Below are positions 39,001-48,793 of a DNA stretch of 64,000 nt, one piece after another. The translations under genes and the position numbers were made by a program. The notes beneath the pieces are model-generated. The model ran no database searches and was not told where the DNA came from. It saw nothing but the letters and a program-made list of their open reading frames with translations. The number at the start of each line of letters is the position of its first letter. Position 1 is the stretch's first letter. Origin of the DNA: Diacronema lutheri (Eukaryota; Haptophyta; Pavlovophyceae; Pavlovales; Pavlovaceae); assembly GCA_019448385.1 (NCBI GenBank), contig JAGTXO010000010.1, positions 1,054,001 through 1,118,000 of the forward strand, in the 5' to 3' direction.

Positions 39001-42000
39001 CGACGGGCAGCCCGCCGCCGTTGGAGAGCAGCGCGTGCGCCACCTGCGGCTCCGAGCCGACCGGCCTCGGCTCGAAGAGCACCTCGAGGTTGTGCAGCAT
39101 GGCGCCGAGCGAGCCAACGTCTCCCGCCGAGACCATCGCGTTGGCGCTCGTCGAGTTGAGCTGCGCCTCGACGTCCGACAGCTCCTCGCGCAGCTCGCGG
39201 TTGAGATCCTGCAGCCGCCACAGCCGCGCGAGCTGCACCTGCTCGCAGCCCGCGAGCCGCACATCCGCGAGCTGCAGGATCGGGTAGTCGCCGCGCCCGC
39301 GGATACGGCACAGATGCTCGCGCCGCGCGGGCCGTTCGTGCCGCTCGGCGTCGGCGACGCCGGCGCCAGGCAGCGGCTCCGTCGAGAAGACGGCGTAGCA
39401 CTCGTAGCTCAGATCGCCCCGTCGGATCGGCTGCATCTGCAACTTGATCGGCCGGACGGTGCGAGCGGGCAGCACGCCGCGCTGCTCCTCGCACAGCAGC
39501 GCGCGCGCGGCCTCGAGGTAAGGCGCGTTGTCGCCGCCGCCGCCGCCGTTCGCCGTCGCCGCCGTCGCCGCCGTGTGCGCGCCCGCGCCCGCCAACACGC
39601 CGGTGCGCGCGGACGCGTCGGCGTCGTCTTCGCACGCGCCGCCGTCTGCGCCCGCGCGCACAACCTCAAAATCGAGTTCATAATGCAAGTCAACCTCAGA
39701 CGAGTTCTTGAGCAGAAAGCGCTGCACAGACATGTCGCCGACGAGGATCGTGTGGAAGTCGACGACGCGCGGCTCCGCTTTGAGGGCGCCCACGCCACCC
39801 TCGCCGCGTACGAGCAGTAGCGCGCGCTGCACCTCGCGCAGCACGCCCGAGCCCGTCGCGGCGCGCAGCGCGGCGCTCACGAGGACGGGCACGGCGATCG
39901 CGTAGCGCTTGGCGCGTTGCGGCGCAAAGGTCCAGCGCAGCTCGAGCCGCTCGTTCCCCTCGAGCTCGCCCATCGGCCGGTCGACCGCAAGCACCGCGCG
40001 CTGGTGCTCGGGTATGAGGATCTGGTAGGCGAGCGGCGCGCGCCCTCGGTTGATCAGCGCGTGCGTGGCGCTCGAGGTGACGCCGACGGCGGTGCGGCGG
40101 AAGAAGAGCTCGCCGTCGTCGGCGAGCTCGACCGCTGCGCTCTCACCCTGCCCGTGCAGCTGCAGCTGCAGCGTCGTGGCGGCCGAGCCGTTGAGCACAC
40201 ACCGCAGCGACCGACGCAGCTGCCCCGGCGCGCGCGGCTCAAAGCGGAGCGCGACGAGGCAGAAGTCGCCGCGCTCGAGCACGCCGCGCGCGGGGCGCGC
40301 AGCAAAGGTGGCTGTTGGGTCGGGCGTGAACGCGAACGAGAGCGGCGTGTCGCCCTCGTTGCGCAGCGCGACTGTCTGGTGCGCTGCGCCGCCGACGTGC
40401 GTTGCGGGGAAGGTGACGCTCTGGAGCGAGAAAGAAGCGCGTGGCACCCAGCTGGGCACGGCGCCGTGAAAGGAGTGGCCCGTCGCCGAGAGGACGAGCG
40501 CCCAGGGCGGCGTGAAATTCGCCTCGCTCACCAGCCGGAACGTGCGCATCGACTTGAAGAAGGCAAAGCACTCGAGTTCCTGCGCGTAGTAGCTGCCGGC
40601 GCCGCTCGGCGAGAACGTGACGGTCACGACCGCCGAGCCGTGCGCAGGCACGTCGATCTCGGCGGGCTCGACGGCGAAGGGGCTGGGCGGCCAATGCTGC
40701 GCGCCCGAGCCGCCCGCCGCGCCGCGCGCGCCGATGTGATACTGGCTGGGCACGACCCAGACGCACGCGACCTTTGCAGCCGTCGAATTCACAATGCGCA
40801 CGCGCCGCGCGTCGCCGCGCGCGCCGCCAAAGTCGGCGTGGTCGTCGTCGAGGTAGACAGGCGCGCGCTGGCGCGCGCCGACGCCGAAGAGCTGCGCAAA
40901 GACCGCCTCCTCCGACCGCTCGTCCGAGATGTCCGCGTGCGCCTCGAGCAGCTCGGCGAGCTCGTCGCGGCGCTCGTCTAGCGCGTCCATTGGCACGCGC
41001 TGCCAGCCAAAGAGCACGCGCCGGTGGTAGTTGTCCACATGCCGCTGCTTGAGCGGCGCGGGGCGGCGCTTGTCAGCGGAGGTGCGGTCCGAGAAGGCCG
41101 AGCCCAGGCAGTCGACGAACTGCGCCGCCTGGTTCTCGACGAGCACGGTCACGCGCCGGTAAAAGTTGGCGACAAAGCCCGGCCGGAACACGAGCGTCGC
41201 GCTCGCGCTCGAGCGCGCGCCGATCACGCCTGTGGCGCCCTTCTCGACGCCAAAGCACGCGTTGACGTCGGTGAGCAGCTGATATCGCGTCGGCGCGTCC
41301 GCCGCGTTGCTGATCGTGAGCACGCGCGAGACCGCTCGCCGCGGCTGCACAAGCTCGACGTCGCCAAAATCGAGCGACGTTGCGCTCAGCTCGACACGCG
41401 GGCCGACGGCCTCGCCGATGAGCGTGAGGCGCAGCTCGTTGCCGCCGGGCGTGCGCACGGTGTAGTGCTCCTCGCTCCGCGTCGCCGAGTGCCGCGGCCT
41501 GTACGTGACGGTCAGGATCTTGAGACCGTCCGCTGGGACCGTGCCAACCGCCGGCTGGAAATGGAAGACCGGCTCGCGGTCCTTCTCGTCGCGTGTGATC
41601 GCATACGTGGCGTGAACTTGCGCGGCGTTGCGCAGGCGGAACATGCGGCTTGCCGGCGTGCCCGTCAGTACCTGCCCAAAGTCGAGCGTCTCCGACATCA
41701 CCGAAACGAACGGCAGCTTGCCGATCCCGCCCACGCGCATCGGGTAGCGCAACCGCGTGAGCTCGCCATTCTGATCGTATTGCACGCACGTAAAGTGCGC
41801 GACGGTCGCGACAGCCTCGGTCGGCGCGAAGGTGATGCGCAGCGCCTGCTTGCCATACGGCGGCAGCGTACCTCCCGCCGGCTCGATCGTGAACGGCGCG
41901 TGCGACTCCCAGCGGAACGATGCGGGCAGCTCGCCGAGGTTGCGCACCATGAACGTGCGCGTCGTGCGCTCGTGCACGGGCCAAAAGCCAAAGTCGAGGT

Positions 42001-42722
42001 TGGTCGGGACGGCGAGCTCGGTGCTCGGGATCGTCGCTTTGATTGGGATGAACATCGACCCCTTCGCCGTGAACACCTCGATGTAGTCATCGTACGGCTC
42101 CTTGCGAATCGGCCGGAACGAGACCTCGAGCGTGCGCGACATCCCCGACGACAGCTTGAACGGCTCGGGAAAGCCCATCGAGAAGAATGTGGTCGCGGGC
42201 AGGCGGTAGCGCAGCTTTTGAACCTCCGCCCCCAGGTTTTTGATCGTCAGCTTCTTCGTGTACTCGCCGCCCGGCGTGCTGTGCGAGGGCGTCGCGGCGT
42301 GCGCGGCGGGGGCGCGATAGCGGCACGCGATTGGCCTCTCGCAGGCGCGGTTGTCCGGCCACGCGTGGCGCGGTCCACGGCTGCGCAAGCACCACAGATG
42401 GCACGCCCGACGCTCGCGCCGAGCGCGGCCCGCCACTCGCGCCATATCGCCCTGCGCGCGTCGGATGCGCGCACCAGTCGTGCCAGTGGAGCGACTCGAC
42501 GCCGACGTCGAGCTTGAAGCGGCGCAATCGCTCCTCACGCGAGAGGAACACGGGCGGCTCACGCGGCTCGTCGGGAAGCACGGTCCGCTGCGACGTGCGC
42601 GTCAGGTTCATGTTATCCGGCGCGCCCATCACCGCGCCGCTCTCCGTTGGAGAGAGGCCGTGCGCCACACTAGCGGAGGAAACGTTTTTACGATGGCGGC
42701 CATTCGAGCTCGCTACGACCAT
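36085..42722 (-). CDS. CFAP65: CFAP65, cilia- and flagella-associated protein
   Basis: Exons 42475-42722, 37316-42278, 36948-37157, 36569-36823 and 36085-36387 give 1992 residues (human about 1925). All four introns start GTGCGC. Exon 1 ends in LHWHD, matching the LHW-GW segment before the first repeat of the family. Exon 2 holds serial ASH/MSP-like immunoglobulin-fold repeats, each with the pattern LDFGxVxxG (LDFGFWPVHE, LDFGQVLTG, LDFGDVELV, ADFGGARGD and others). YTKKLTIKNLGAEVQKLRYR is characteristic of CFAP65. Later exons carry RGVVLEMGHFKAYQPH and the C-terminal helix SLAEELLEGSLFNLIAEAVL. CFAP65 is a structural axoneme component needed for flagellar motility and sperm flagella in animals. 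Start alternatives: ATG 42722 (used) or 42629. It shares a 238-bp divergent region with DLST. Confidence 0.93.
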
Positions 42723-42960
42723 TTCCTCTCCGTCTTGGGGCGGCGTATTCGCTGCCGGCAGCCGAAGTCATGCTCGCGATTCGCACGGCCCTCGGCCGAG
42801 GTGCGTCGCCGCGCCGCGCGGGCGCTCGCTTGAGCAGGCGTGTGCAGCGCTCCCACGATGCCCATCGCCGCGCTTTCTGCGGGCGCCTCGTGGGCTGCTC
42901 ATCCCATACTGCGGCGTCGCGAGCGCCGCGCCGCCGCGCGCGGCAGGCGCCGCGCGCGCA
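42723..42960. promoter_or_regulatory. Divergent region between CFAP65 and DLST (238 bp)
   Basis: Intergenic sequence between divergent starts. It contains TTTTACGATGGCGGCCATT at the CFAP65 side, just across the start; the GATGGCGGC core resembles a YY1-type initiator element. No TATA box. Confidence 0.3.
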
Positions 42961-44867
42961 ATGCAGCCGCCGTGCGTGCTCAGGCTTGTCCGCCCGGCCG
43001 TGCTCGCCTCGAGCCGCATGTTTGCCACCAAGACGGTCTCCGTCCCTGCGATGGGCGACTCCATCTCGGAGGGCACCGTCGTCGAGCTGCAGAAAGGCGA
43101 GCGTGGCGCGATTTTCGCACCGCGCGCCGGCGAGCGCAACATCACGAGGCGCGCGCGCGCCCGCAGCGCGGCCCCAGCTCGCGTGCCCATCTGTCCCGCT
43201 TGCCGCTCGTCCGCGTTGCACGCTCCGTGCCTCGCGCAGCCGCGGGCCAGTACGCGGACGCTGAGGAGGTCGTCGCCTCGGTCGAGACGGACAAGGTGAC
43301 CATTGACGTGCGCACCACCGAGGCGGGCTTGCTCACCAAGTGGCACGCAGAGGTCGGCCAGACCGTCACCGTTGGCGAGCCGCTCTACACCCTCGACACG
43401 AGCGCTGCCAAGCAGGACGGCGGCGAGGCTCCAGCGCCGCCTCCACCGAAGGCAGCCGAGCCGGCCGAGGACAAGGTCGCCACGCCCGCCGCCGCTCAGC
43501 CGCAGCCGCCGCCGCCGCCTCCGACATCTGCCGCGCCGCCGCCGCCCAAATCCGCCGCGCCGCCGGCGCCAAAGCCCGCCGCCGACAAGCCCGCCGAGCC
43601 CAAGCCACCCGCCGCGCACGGCGCGCCGGCGGGCGAGCGCGAGACGCGCGTGCCCATGTCGCGCATGCGCCAGCGCATTGCCGAGCGACTCAAGGGCGCG
43701 CAGGAGACGTGCGCGCTGCTTACGACCTTCAACGAGGTGGACATGAGCGCGTTGATGGCGCTGCGCGCCAAGCACAAGGACGCCTTCGAGAAGAAGCATG
43801 GCGGTCCGCGCGCGCCCGGCGCGCCCGTCCCACGTCGGTGCTGCTCGGGCTTTCGGTGGCCCACCCTGGCGCCTGGCGCCGGCGCGCGCCGTGCGCGAGG
43901 CGCTCAGTCATAACGCGCGTCGCTGCGGCGCTCTGCCGTGCCAGCCACATTGCCATACGTGCCGCGCCGCGTGTGCATGCGTTGACTTGCGTTGACTTGT
44001 CCACCACCCCCCCCCCCCCCCCCCCCCCAAAAAAAATGCGCCCCACTCTCGTTGTGCAGTCAAGCTTGGCTTCATGTCGGCCTTCGTGAAGGCATCGGTC
44101 ATGGCGCTGCAGGAGCAGCCAGCTGTCAACGCGGTCATTGACGGTGCGCCACCGCGGGCTCTGCGCGCAGCCTCGCCGACGCTAGCCGCCAGCAGCCGCG
44201 ATCCCCCCCTGAGCCGCGCCTACTCAGCGCTGCCCTCCCGTCACCTCTTCGCGCGCTTTTCCCGCCTCGTCATCCCCGCGCGCGCAGGCACGGACATCGT
44301 GTATCGCGACTACGTTGACATTTCTGTCGCCGTCTCGTCGCCAAAGGGTCTCGTCGTGCCCGTGCTGCGCGGCTGCGAGAAAATGAGCTTCGCGGACGTC
44401 GAGAAGGAGATTGTGCGCGCGCGGGGACGCGCGCGCGCGGACGCGTGCGCGGCTTGGTCCCCTCGCCTGCGCTCGCTACGCCGCGCCTCTCATGCGCGAC
44501 ACGTGCCCGCCCCGGCGCGCCACTCGCCGTGCCGCGCGGCGCGCAGGTGCGGCTGGGCAAGCTCGCGCAAAAGGGCGGGCTCGCGCTTGAAGATATGGTT
44601 GGCGGTACATTCACGATCACGAACGGTGGCGTGTTCGGCTCGCTGCTCTCGACGCCGATCGTCAATTTGCCGCAATCGGCGGTGCTTGGCATGCACGGGA
44701 TCCTGCAGAGGCCGGTCGCCGTCGATGGCGCTGTCGTGATCCGGCCGATGATGTATATCGCGCTCACGTACGACCATCGGCTCATCGATGGGCGCGAGGC
44801 GGTCGCCGCGCTGAAGCGGATCAAGGAGCTGATCGAGGACCCGCATCGCTTCTTGCTCGACGTATGA
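42961..44867 (+). CDS. DLST: Dihydrolipoamide succinyltransferase, E2 of 2-oxoglutarate dehydrogenase
   Basis: Exons 42961-43096, 43240-43803, 44060-44143, 44288-44412 and 44547-44867 give 409 residues. It transfers succinyl groups to CoA in the mitochondrial TCA cycle. An Arg-rich presequence precedes [12 protein letters not shown], the lipoyl domain start; the lipoylated Lys is in [11 protein letters not shown] Pro/Ala/Lys linker (about 95-175) leads directly to the catalytic domain ([15 protein letters not shown]), so no peripheral-subunit-binding domain is seen, as in eukaryotic DLST. The active site is [12 protein letters not shown] (His about 378). Intron 1 has a GC donor (AAAG|GCGAGC): only this joint gives the correct spacing between ELQK and GQYADAEEV. 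Intron 2 contains a 22-nt C run. Confidence 0.96.
44007..44028 (+). repeat. Poly(C) tract in DLST intron 2
   Basis: 22 C followed by A7 on the sense strand, about 30 nt before the acceptor of the 256-nt intron 43804-44059. It may serve as the polypyrimidine tract. Confidence 0.85.
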
Positions 44868-45075
44868 GCTGCGGCGCGCATGGCTTTCGCCTTTCGCACG
44901 GGCGGGCGACAAGTCATCGGCAGCGCGGGGTTCTACACAGGGGTTTCACTCAGGGCGGCGGACGGCCTGATGGCCGAGCCGCTCGCAGGCGAAGGGGTCT
45001 GCCCAGGGGGGCGACTCGCCTCCCCCCGAGGTGCGCTCTCTGCGTCCTCGGCGCCGTAAGGGGGGTGGGGGGGGT

Positions 45076-45111
<36 letters not shown>

Positions 45112-45197
45112 TGGGGGGATGGGGGATGCGCTGCAACTGAACTGCCGTAGGTCTGCCTCAAGTCGGCACACCGCGTCCGTTTTTTTCCCCGTTTTTT
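44868..45197. other. Intergenic region with poly(G) tract downstream of DLST
   Basis: 330 bp between convergent gene ends. A 35-nt G run (45076-45110), preceded and followed by shorter G runs from 45060 to 45124, lies about 200 bp after the DLST stop, on the DLST sense strand. T runs follow at 45180-45198. Confidence 0.6.
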
Positions 45198-45875
45198 TTA
45201 AAGCTCCGCGTGTAGCTGCAGGAGACTCAGGGCCGCGTCGCGGTGCTGCGCAGCCGTCGAATCTGACACACGTGTGGGGGCGGCATCAGCCGAGAGCCTC
45301 ACGCCTGTGGGGGCTTCGTGCCGCGCATGCTCGGGCGCATCGATCAGCGCGATGAGCAACGCGCGGAGGAGGCCGAGCTCACGGACGCGCCGCGCGAGCG
45401 GGCGCGCGTCCTGGTGCCAGGTGCGCACGAGCGTGTGGAACTGGCGGAGCGCCGCGGGCTTGCTGCCGGCTCGCTCGACGCGCCAATCTGCGACCCGCCG
45501 CAGCAGCGGTGGCACGGGCAGCGCTTGCGCAACAATTTCGCACGCGCGGAGCACGGGTCCGAGCGTGCGTTGCGCCGCATTGTGCGCTGCGCGGAGCGCG
45601 CTGTTGGAGGACGCCGCCAGATCTCCCAGCGTACCGAGGCTCGCGGGCGGCCCTTCTTCGGCGATCGCTGCTAGCCGCTCACGCTCGCACACCCGCCGAC
45701 GCTTGGTCGTCCCGTCGTTCGCCTCGCCCGAGCGCTGGTGGCGCGCCGTAGTCGAGAAGCCAAAGCGGAGGCCGTGCGCGAGAAGTAGGCGGCGCACGAG
45801 CGGGTTGCCCTGCAGCTTGCTCCGCAAGCCCGGCGAGACGTCATCGAACAATGCCTCTCGGGATGCGCGCGGCAT
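45198..45875 (-). CDS. Basic helical protein of unknown function
   Basis: A 225-residue intronless frame from the ATG at 45875 (MPRASREALFDDVSPGLRSK). A Lys/Arg cluster TTKRRRVCERERL (about 56) looks like a nuclear localisation signal. The remainder is Leu/Ala/Arg-rich helix with two Trp-centred segments (RRVADWRVERAG, LVRTWHQDARPLARRV). No family is recognised. The stop is preceded by LSLLQLHAEL. It is divergent from the M50-like gene (ATG 45989, 113 bp away). Strand choice is supported by the alternating pattern of neighbours. Confidence 0.5.
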   Translation of the reverse strand: MPRASREALFDDVSPGLRSKLQGNPLVRRLLLAHGLRFGFSTTARHQRSGEANDGTTKRRRVCERERLAAIAEEGPPASLGTLGDLAASSNSALRAAHNAAQRTLGPVLRACEIVAQALPVPPLLRRVADWRVERAGSKPAALRQFHTLVRTWHQDARPLARRVRELGLLRALLIALIDAPEHARHEAPTGVRLSADAAPTRVSDSTAAQHRDAALSLLQLHAEL

Positions 45876-45988
45876 GGGGGGGGAGGGAGATGGGGGGAGA
45901 CCTTTTCCGCTTTTCGCTCCCTCTCATCTCATAAATCGACTTTTTTAGGAACTCGGAGGAAGGCAAGTTGGCAACTCACTTCTCACCC
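45876..45988. promoter_or_regulatory. Bidirectional promoter candidate (113 bp)
   Basis: Spacer between divergent ATGs. It has an unusually AT-rich core for this genome: CATCTCATAAATCGACTTTTTTAG in outline at 45924-45949, with ATAAAT at about 45930 as a TATA-like element. Confidence 0.4.
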
Positions 45989-47107
45989 ATGCCGACGCAT
46001 CGTCAGGAAACGATCAGCGTGGCCGTTCAACCTTCCGACCTTCCGACCTTTGCCCTTCGGGCCAAGCTGCCGCTCGCCTCGTGCAGCGGTGGCCTGCGCG
46101 TGCTCGTGCACGCGAGCCTGCCCGCCTACTCGATTTGCGTCGTGCTGCTCAGCCTTGCGCGCCCGCGCGAGGATACGATCGTGCTGGCGATCGTGCACGG
46201 CCCGGTCCTGTGGCTCAGTGCAGTGGCCCACGAGCTGGCTAAGGCGTCCGCCGCGCTTGCACTCGGCGTGCACGTCGCCGACATTGTCGTCTGGCCGCTG
46301 GGCGGGCTCACGCATGTGGGAAGCACGGCCGACTCGCGCCGCGACATCGCAATCGCGTGCGCGGGCCCGTTGAGTCACGTGCCCATCATCCTCGCCCTCT
46401 TCACCACGATCGTCACGCGCGGATACGACGGCGCTGCCGCCGCGAATGCGCAGCCGATCGTGAGCCGCGCGGTACATGGCGCCATGTGGCTCAACGTGGG
46501 ACTGGCGGTGCTGCACTGCGTGATGCCCGCCTTCCCCTTCGACGCTGCGCGCATTGCCGTCGATGTGCAGCTCATATCCGGCGTATCGGCGCCGCGCGCA
46601 GCCGCGACGCTCATCATGTGGGCGATGCCATGCTTTCCCGCGCTGATCGTGTACGGGTTTTTCGCCCTCAGCACCCGCTCTGAGGCTGCGCTCCTCGCGT
46701 GCACGGCCGCCTTGTGGGTGGTACTGCAGGCGCGTACCATGTTCTACTGCAGACAGCTGCACGTTCTCGAGCACCACCCGCTCTTTGAGCACTTGCCGCG
46801 CCGCGCCGACGCCGCGCGCGCGCCCGCGGCTGCGCTCCCGGCGGCGCAGCCCGCGGGCGAGCCAGCTGCGCTGCACGCCGCCGACGCGGCGGGCGGCGCG
46901 CGCGCTGATGCAGCGCACAGCGCATCGCAGGACGCGCTTCAGCGCACGCCGAACGCGGCGTGGACCGGGGCGCCATTTGAGCGCGACCGCGAGCCCTCCC
47001 CTTTGGCGGCGACGTCAACGCGGCCGCGCGGGGCGGATCGGGATCTGGCTGGGGGCAGCGCCTCGCTGAGCCTAGCGCACTTGACGCTCAGCGTCGCGAG
47101 GGCCTGA
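45989..47107 (+). CDS. M50 (site-2-protease-like) membrane protein lacking the second zinc His
   Basis: 372 residues with about five membrane segments. The arrangement follows bacterial/plastid M50 proteins: LSAVAHELAKASAALALGV then VVWPLGGLTHV, then IAIACAGPLSHVPIILALF, then WLNVGLAVLHCVMPAFPFDAAR. In active relatives the first motif is HExxH (commonly HELGHA) and the last is PAFPxDGGR. Here it reads HELAK (His81, Glu82, Lys85), so the second His is replaced by Lys, while Asp185 of the third motif remains but its GG is AA. An inactive, perhaps regulatory, pseudoprotease is inferred. The C-terminal ~100 residues are a cytosolic or stromal Ala-rich disordered tail. I used the first ATG (45989). 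No intron. Confidence 0.75.
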   Translation: MPTHRQETISVAVQPSDLPTFALRAKLPLASCSGGLRVLVHASLPAYSICVVLLSLARPREDTIVLAIVHGPVLWLSAVAHELAKASAALALGVHVADIVVWPLGGLTHVGSTADSRRDIAIACAGPLSHVPIILALFTTIVTRGYDGAAAANAQPIVSRAVHGAMWLNVGLAVLHCVMPAFPFDAARIAVDVQLISGVSAPRAAATLIMWAMPCFPALIVYGFFALSTRSEAALLACTAALWVVLQARTMFYCRQLHVLEHHPLFEHLPRRADAARAPAAALPAAQPAGEPAALHAADAAGGARADAAHSASQDALQRTPNAAWTGAPFERDREPSPLAATSTRPRGADRDLAGGSASLSLAHLTLSVARA

Positions 47108-47163
47108 GCCGCTCGAAGGCCGGTGAGCGCAACCTGATGGCCCAGGCCGAGCGCCGACGACAA

Positions 47164-47193
47164 TTGGTCGCCCACTGACCACTGGGCGACCAA
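47164..47193. repeat. Perfect 11-bp stem-loop
   Basis: TTGGTCGCCCA (47164-47174), loop CTGACCAC, then TGGGCGACCAA (47183-47193). It lies 57 bp after the M50-like stop at the left edge of the repeat block and could act as a 3'-end hairpin or as an element terminus. Confidence 0.75.
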
Positions 47194-47202
47194 ACCAACA
47201 CC

Positions 47203-47256
47203 CAGCCAATAAATACTAACGACGCTTACAGGCGGGTCAGCAGGCAGCCAATAAAT
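47203..47256 (+). repeat. 12-bp direct repeats flanking a 30-mer copy
   Basis: CAGCCAATAAAT at 47203-47214 and again at 47245-47256 bracket the 30-mer TACTAACGACGCTT + ACAGGCGGGTCAGCAG (47214-47243). This looks like a target-site duplication around a short insert, or a 42-bp tandem duplication. Confidence 0.7.
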
Positions 47257-48205
47257 GCGCATTGCTCCGCACGCGCCGCACGTGCCGCGGTGCCCATCGG
47301 TGGGTGGGCGCCGCGCTCCGCCCCTGTGGTCGGGCACGCTCGGTGGCCTCCAGCGCTCTCGGCGCGCGCAGCGCCGCTGGGCGGACGCGTTTGGTGGCGC
47401 GCTCGTCGGCCGGCGCTCTGCTTCTTTCAAGACCCTCAAGACCCTCAAGTTCCTCGCTCACGGCCCGCTCGACGGGCGGCTGCGTCCGCGCGTTGCGCTT
47501 TCGTTTGTTCGTGGGATGAGGGGACCATGCGGGCCGCACTGGCACCTTCTAACCCAAACCCCGCGGCTTCGCATCGTGAGATGCCCTCAATTGTCCCCAG
47601 TCTCGCGCTTCAGGCTACCTCTCCTTTGTCTGCCCCCGCCTCTGCCTTTGCAAGCGGATCGGTGGGCTCTGCGGGGGGCGGCCGCGATGCGCATTGCTCC
47701 GCACGCGCCGCACGTGCCGCGGTGCCCATCGGTGAGTGGGCGCCGCGCTCCGCCCCTGTGGTCGGGCACGCTCGGTGGCCTCCAGCGCTCTCGGCGCGCG
47801 CAGCGCCGCTGGGCGGACGCGTTTGGTGGCGCGCTCGTCGGCCGGCGCTCTGCTTCTTTCAAGACCCTCAAGACCCTCAAGTTCCTCGCTCACGGCCCGC
47901 TCGACGGGCGGCTGCGTCCGCGCGTTGCGCTTTCGTTTGTTCGTGGGATGAGGGGACCATGCGGGCCGCACTGGCACCTTCTAACCCAAACCCCGCGGCT
48001 TCGCATCGTGAGATGCCCTCAATTGTCCCCAGTCTCGCGCTTCAGGCTACCTCTCCTTTGTCTGCCCCCGCCTCTGCCTTTGCAAGCGGATCGGTGGGCT
48101 CTGCGGGGGGCGGCCGCGATGCGCATTGCTCCGCACGCGCCGCACGTGCCGCGGTGCCCATCGGTGGGTGGGCGCCGCGCTCCGCCCCTGTGGTCGGGCA
48201 CGCTC
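47255..48205 (+). repeat. 432-bp tandem duplication, two full copies plus an 87-bp partial third
   Basis: Copies start at 47255, 47687 and 48119 with a period of exactly 432 bp. Copies 1 and 2 are almost identical; the visible difference is GGTGGGTGGG versus GGTGAGTGGG near the start. The third copy breaks off at about 48205. Because 432 is a multiple of three, frames stay open through all copies, including one plus-strand frame 47255-48388 of 377 codons, but several frames on both strands are equally open and none looks like a folded protein. Very recent duplication. Confidence 0.9.
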
Positions 48206-48502
48206 GTTGGCGCGGCGCCCGGCGGCGCCGGGCCGGGCGGGGGCGGCGGGCCGCGCGCTGGCGTGGCGGGCTGCGCCATGCTGGCTAAGGGCGGCGGCGC
48301 ACCCGACGGCGACGACTGGCTGCTGGGCGGCGTCCGGCGTCCGTCGCTTCGCGACCTCGACGCGCGCCTTCTGGCGTGGGGTGGATAGGCGCGGCAGGGG
48401 TTGGCACGCCCCCGCCGCGTCCTTGCCGTCCTCGCCGTCTCCGCTGCCGGCGTGCACAGGGTCGACGCTCTCACCTCGGCCCGACGTTGCGCGCGCGCTC
48501 TC

Positions 48503-48672
48503 TTTCGCTCGCTCCATTTGTCCAGCCTCGGCCCCGTGCACGCCCCCCTGCTGACCCGCCTGTAAGCGTCGTTAGTAACGTGCGCCCTTTCGCTCGCTCC
48601 GTTTGTCCAGCCTCGGCCCCGTGCGCGCCCCTCCTGCTGACCCGCCTGTAAGCGTCGTTAGTATAAATGACA
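48503..48672. repeat. 85-bp tandem duplication containing inverted 30-mer copies
   Basis: Two copies (48503-48587, 48588-48672) each begin TTTCGCTCGCTCC and end in the reverse complement of the dispersed 30-mer (48548-48577 and 48634-48663). They are inverted relative to the copy at 47214, so 30-mers face each other across the 432-bp array. Confidence 0.8.
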
Positions 48673-48694
48673 GACAGACTGACAGTTTTTTGGC

Positions 48695-48735
48695 GGAGCG
48701 CCGGGTGTTGGCATCTTGCCAACACCCGGCGCTCC
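48695..48735. repeat. Perfect 19-bp hairpin with 3-nt loop, plus a third direct copy of the arm
   Basis: GGAGCGCCGGGTGTTGGCA (48695-48713), loop TCT, then its exact reverse complement (48717-48735). The same arm recurs in direct orientation at 48767-48785, ending 8 bp before the first kinase exon. Confidence 0.85.
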
Positions 48736-48793
48736 GTTCGCTCGCTCCGTTGGGCGATTCTTTGGCGGAGCGCCGGGTGTTGGCAAGGTGCAG

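Noticed and set aside
41024-42517. 497-codon plus-strand frame
   Set aside because: Shadow of the CFAP65 repeats on the opposite strand; no recognisable domain.
47255-48388. 377-codon frame through the 432-bp tandem copies as a repeat protein
   Set aside because: Several frames on both strands are equally open, the composition is not protein-like, and the continuity follows from a period divisible by three.
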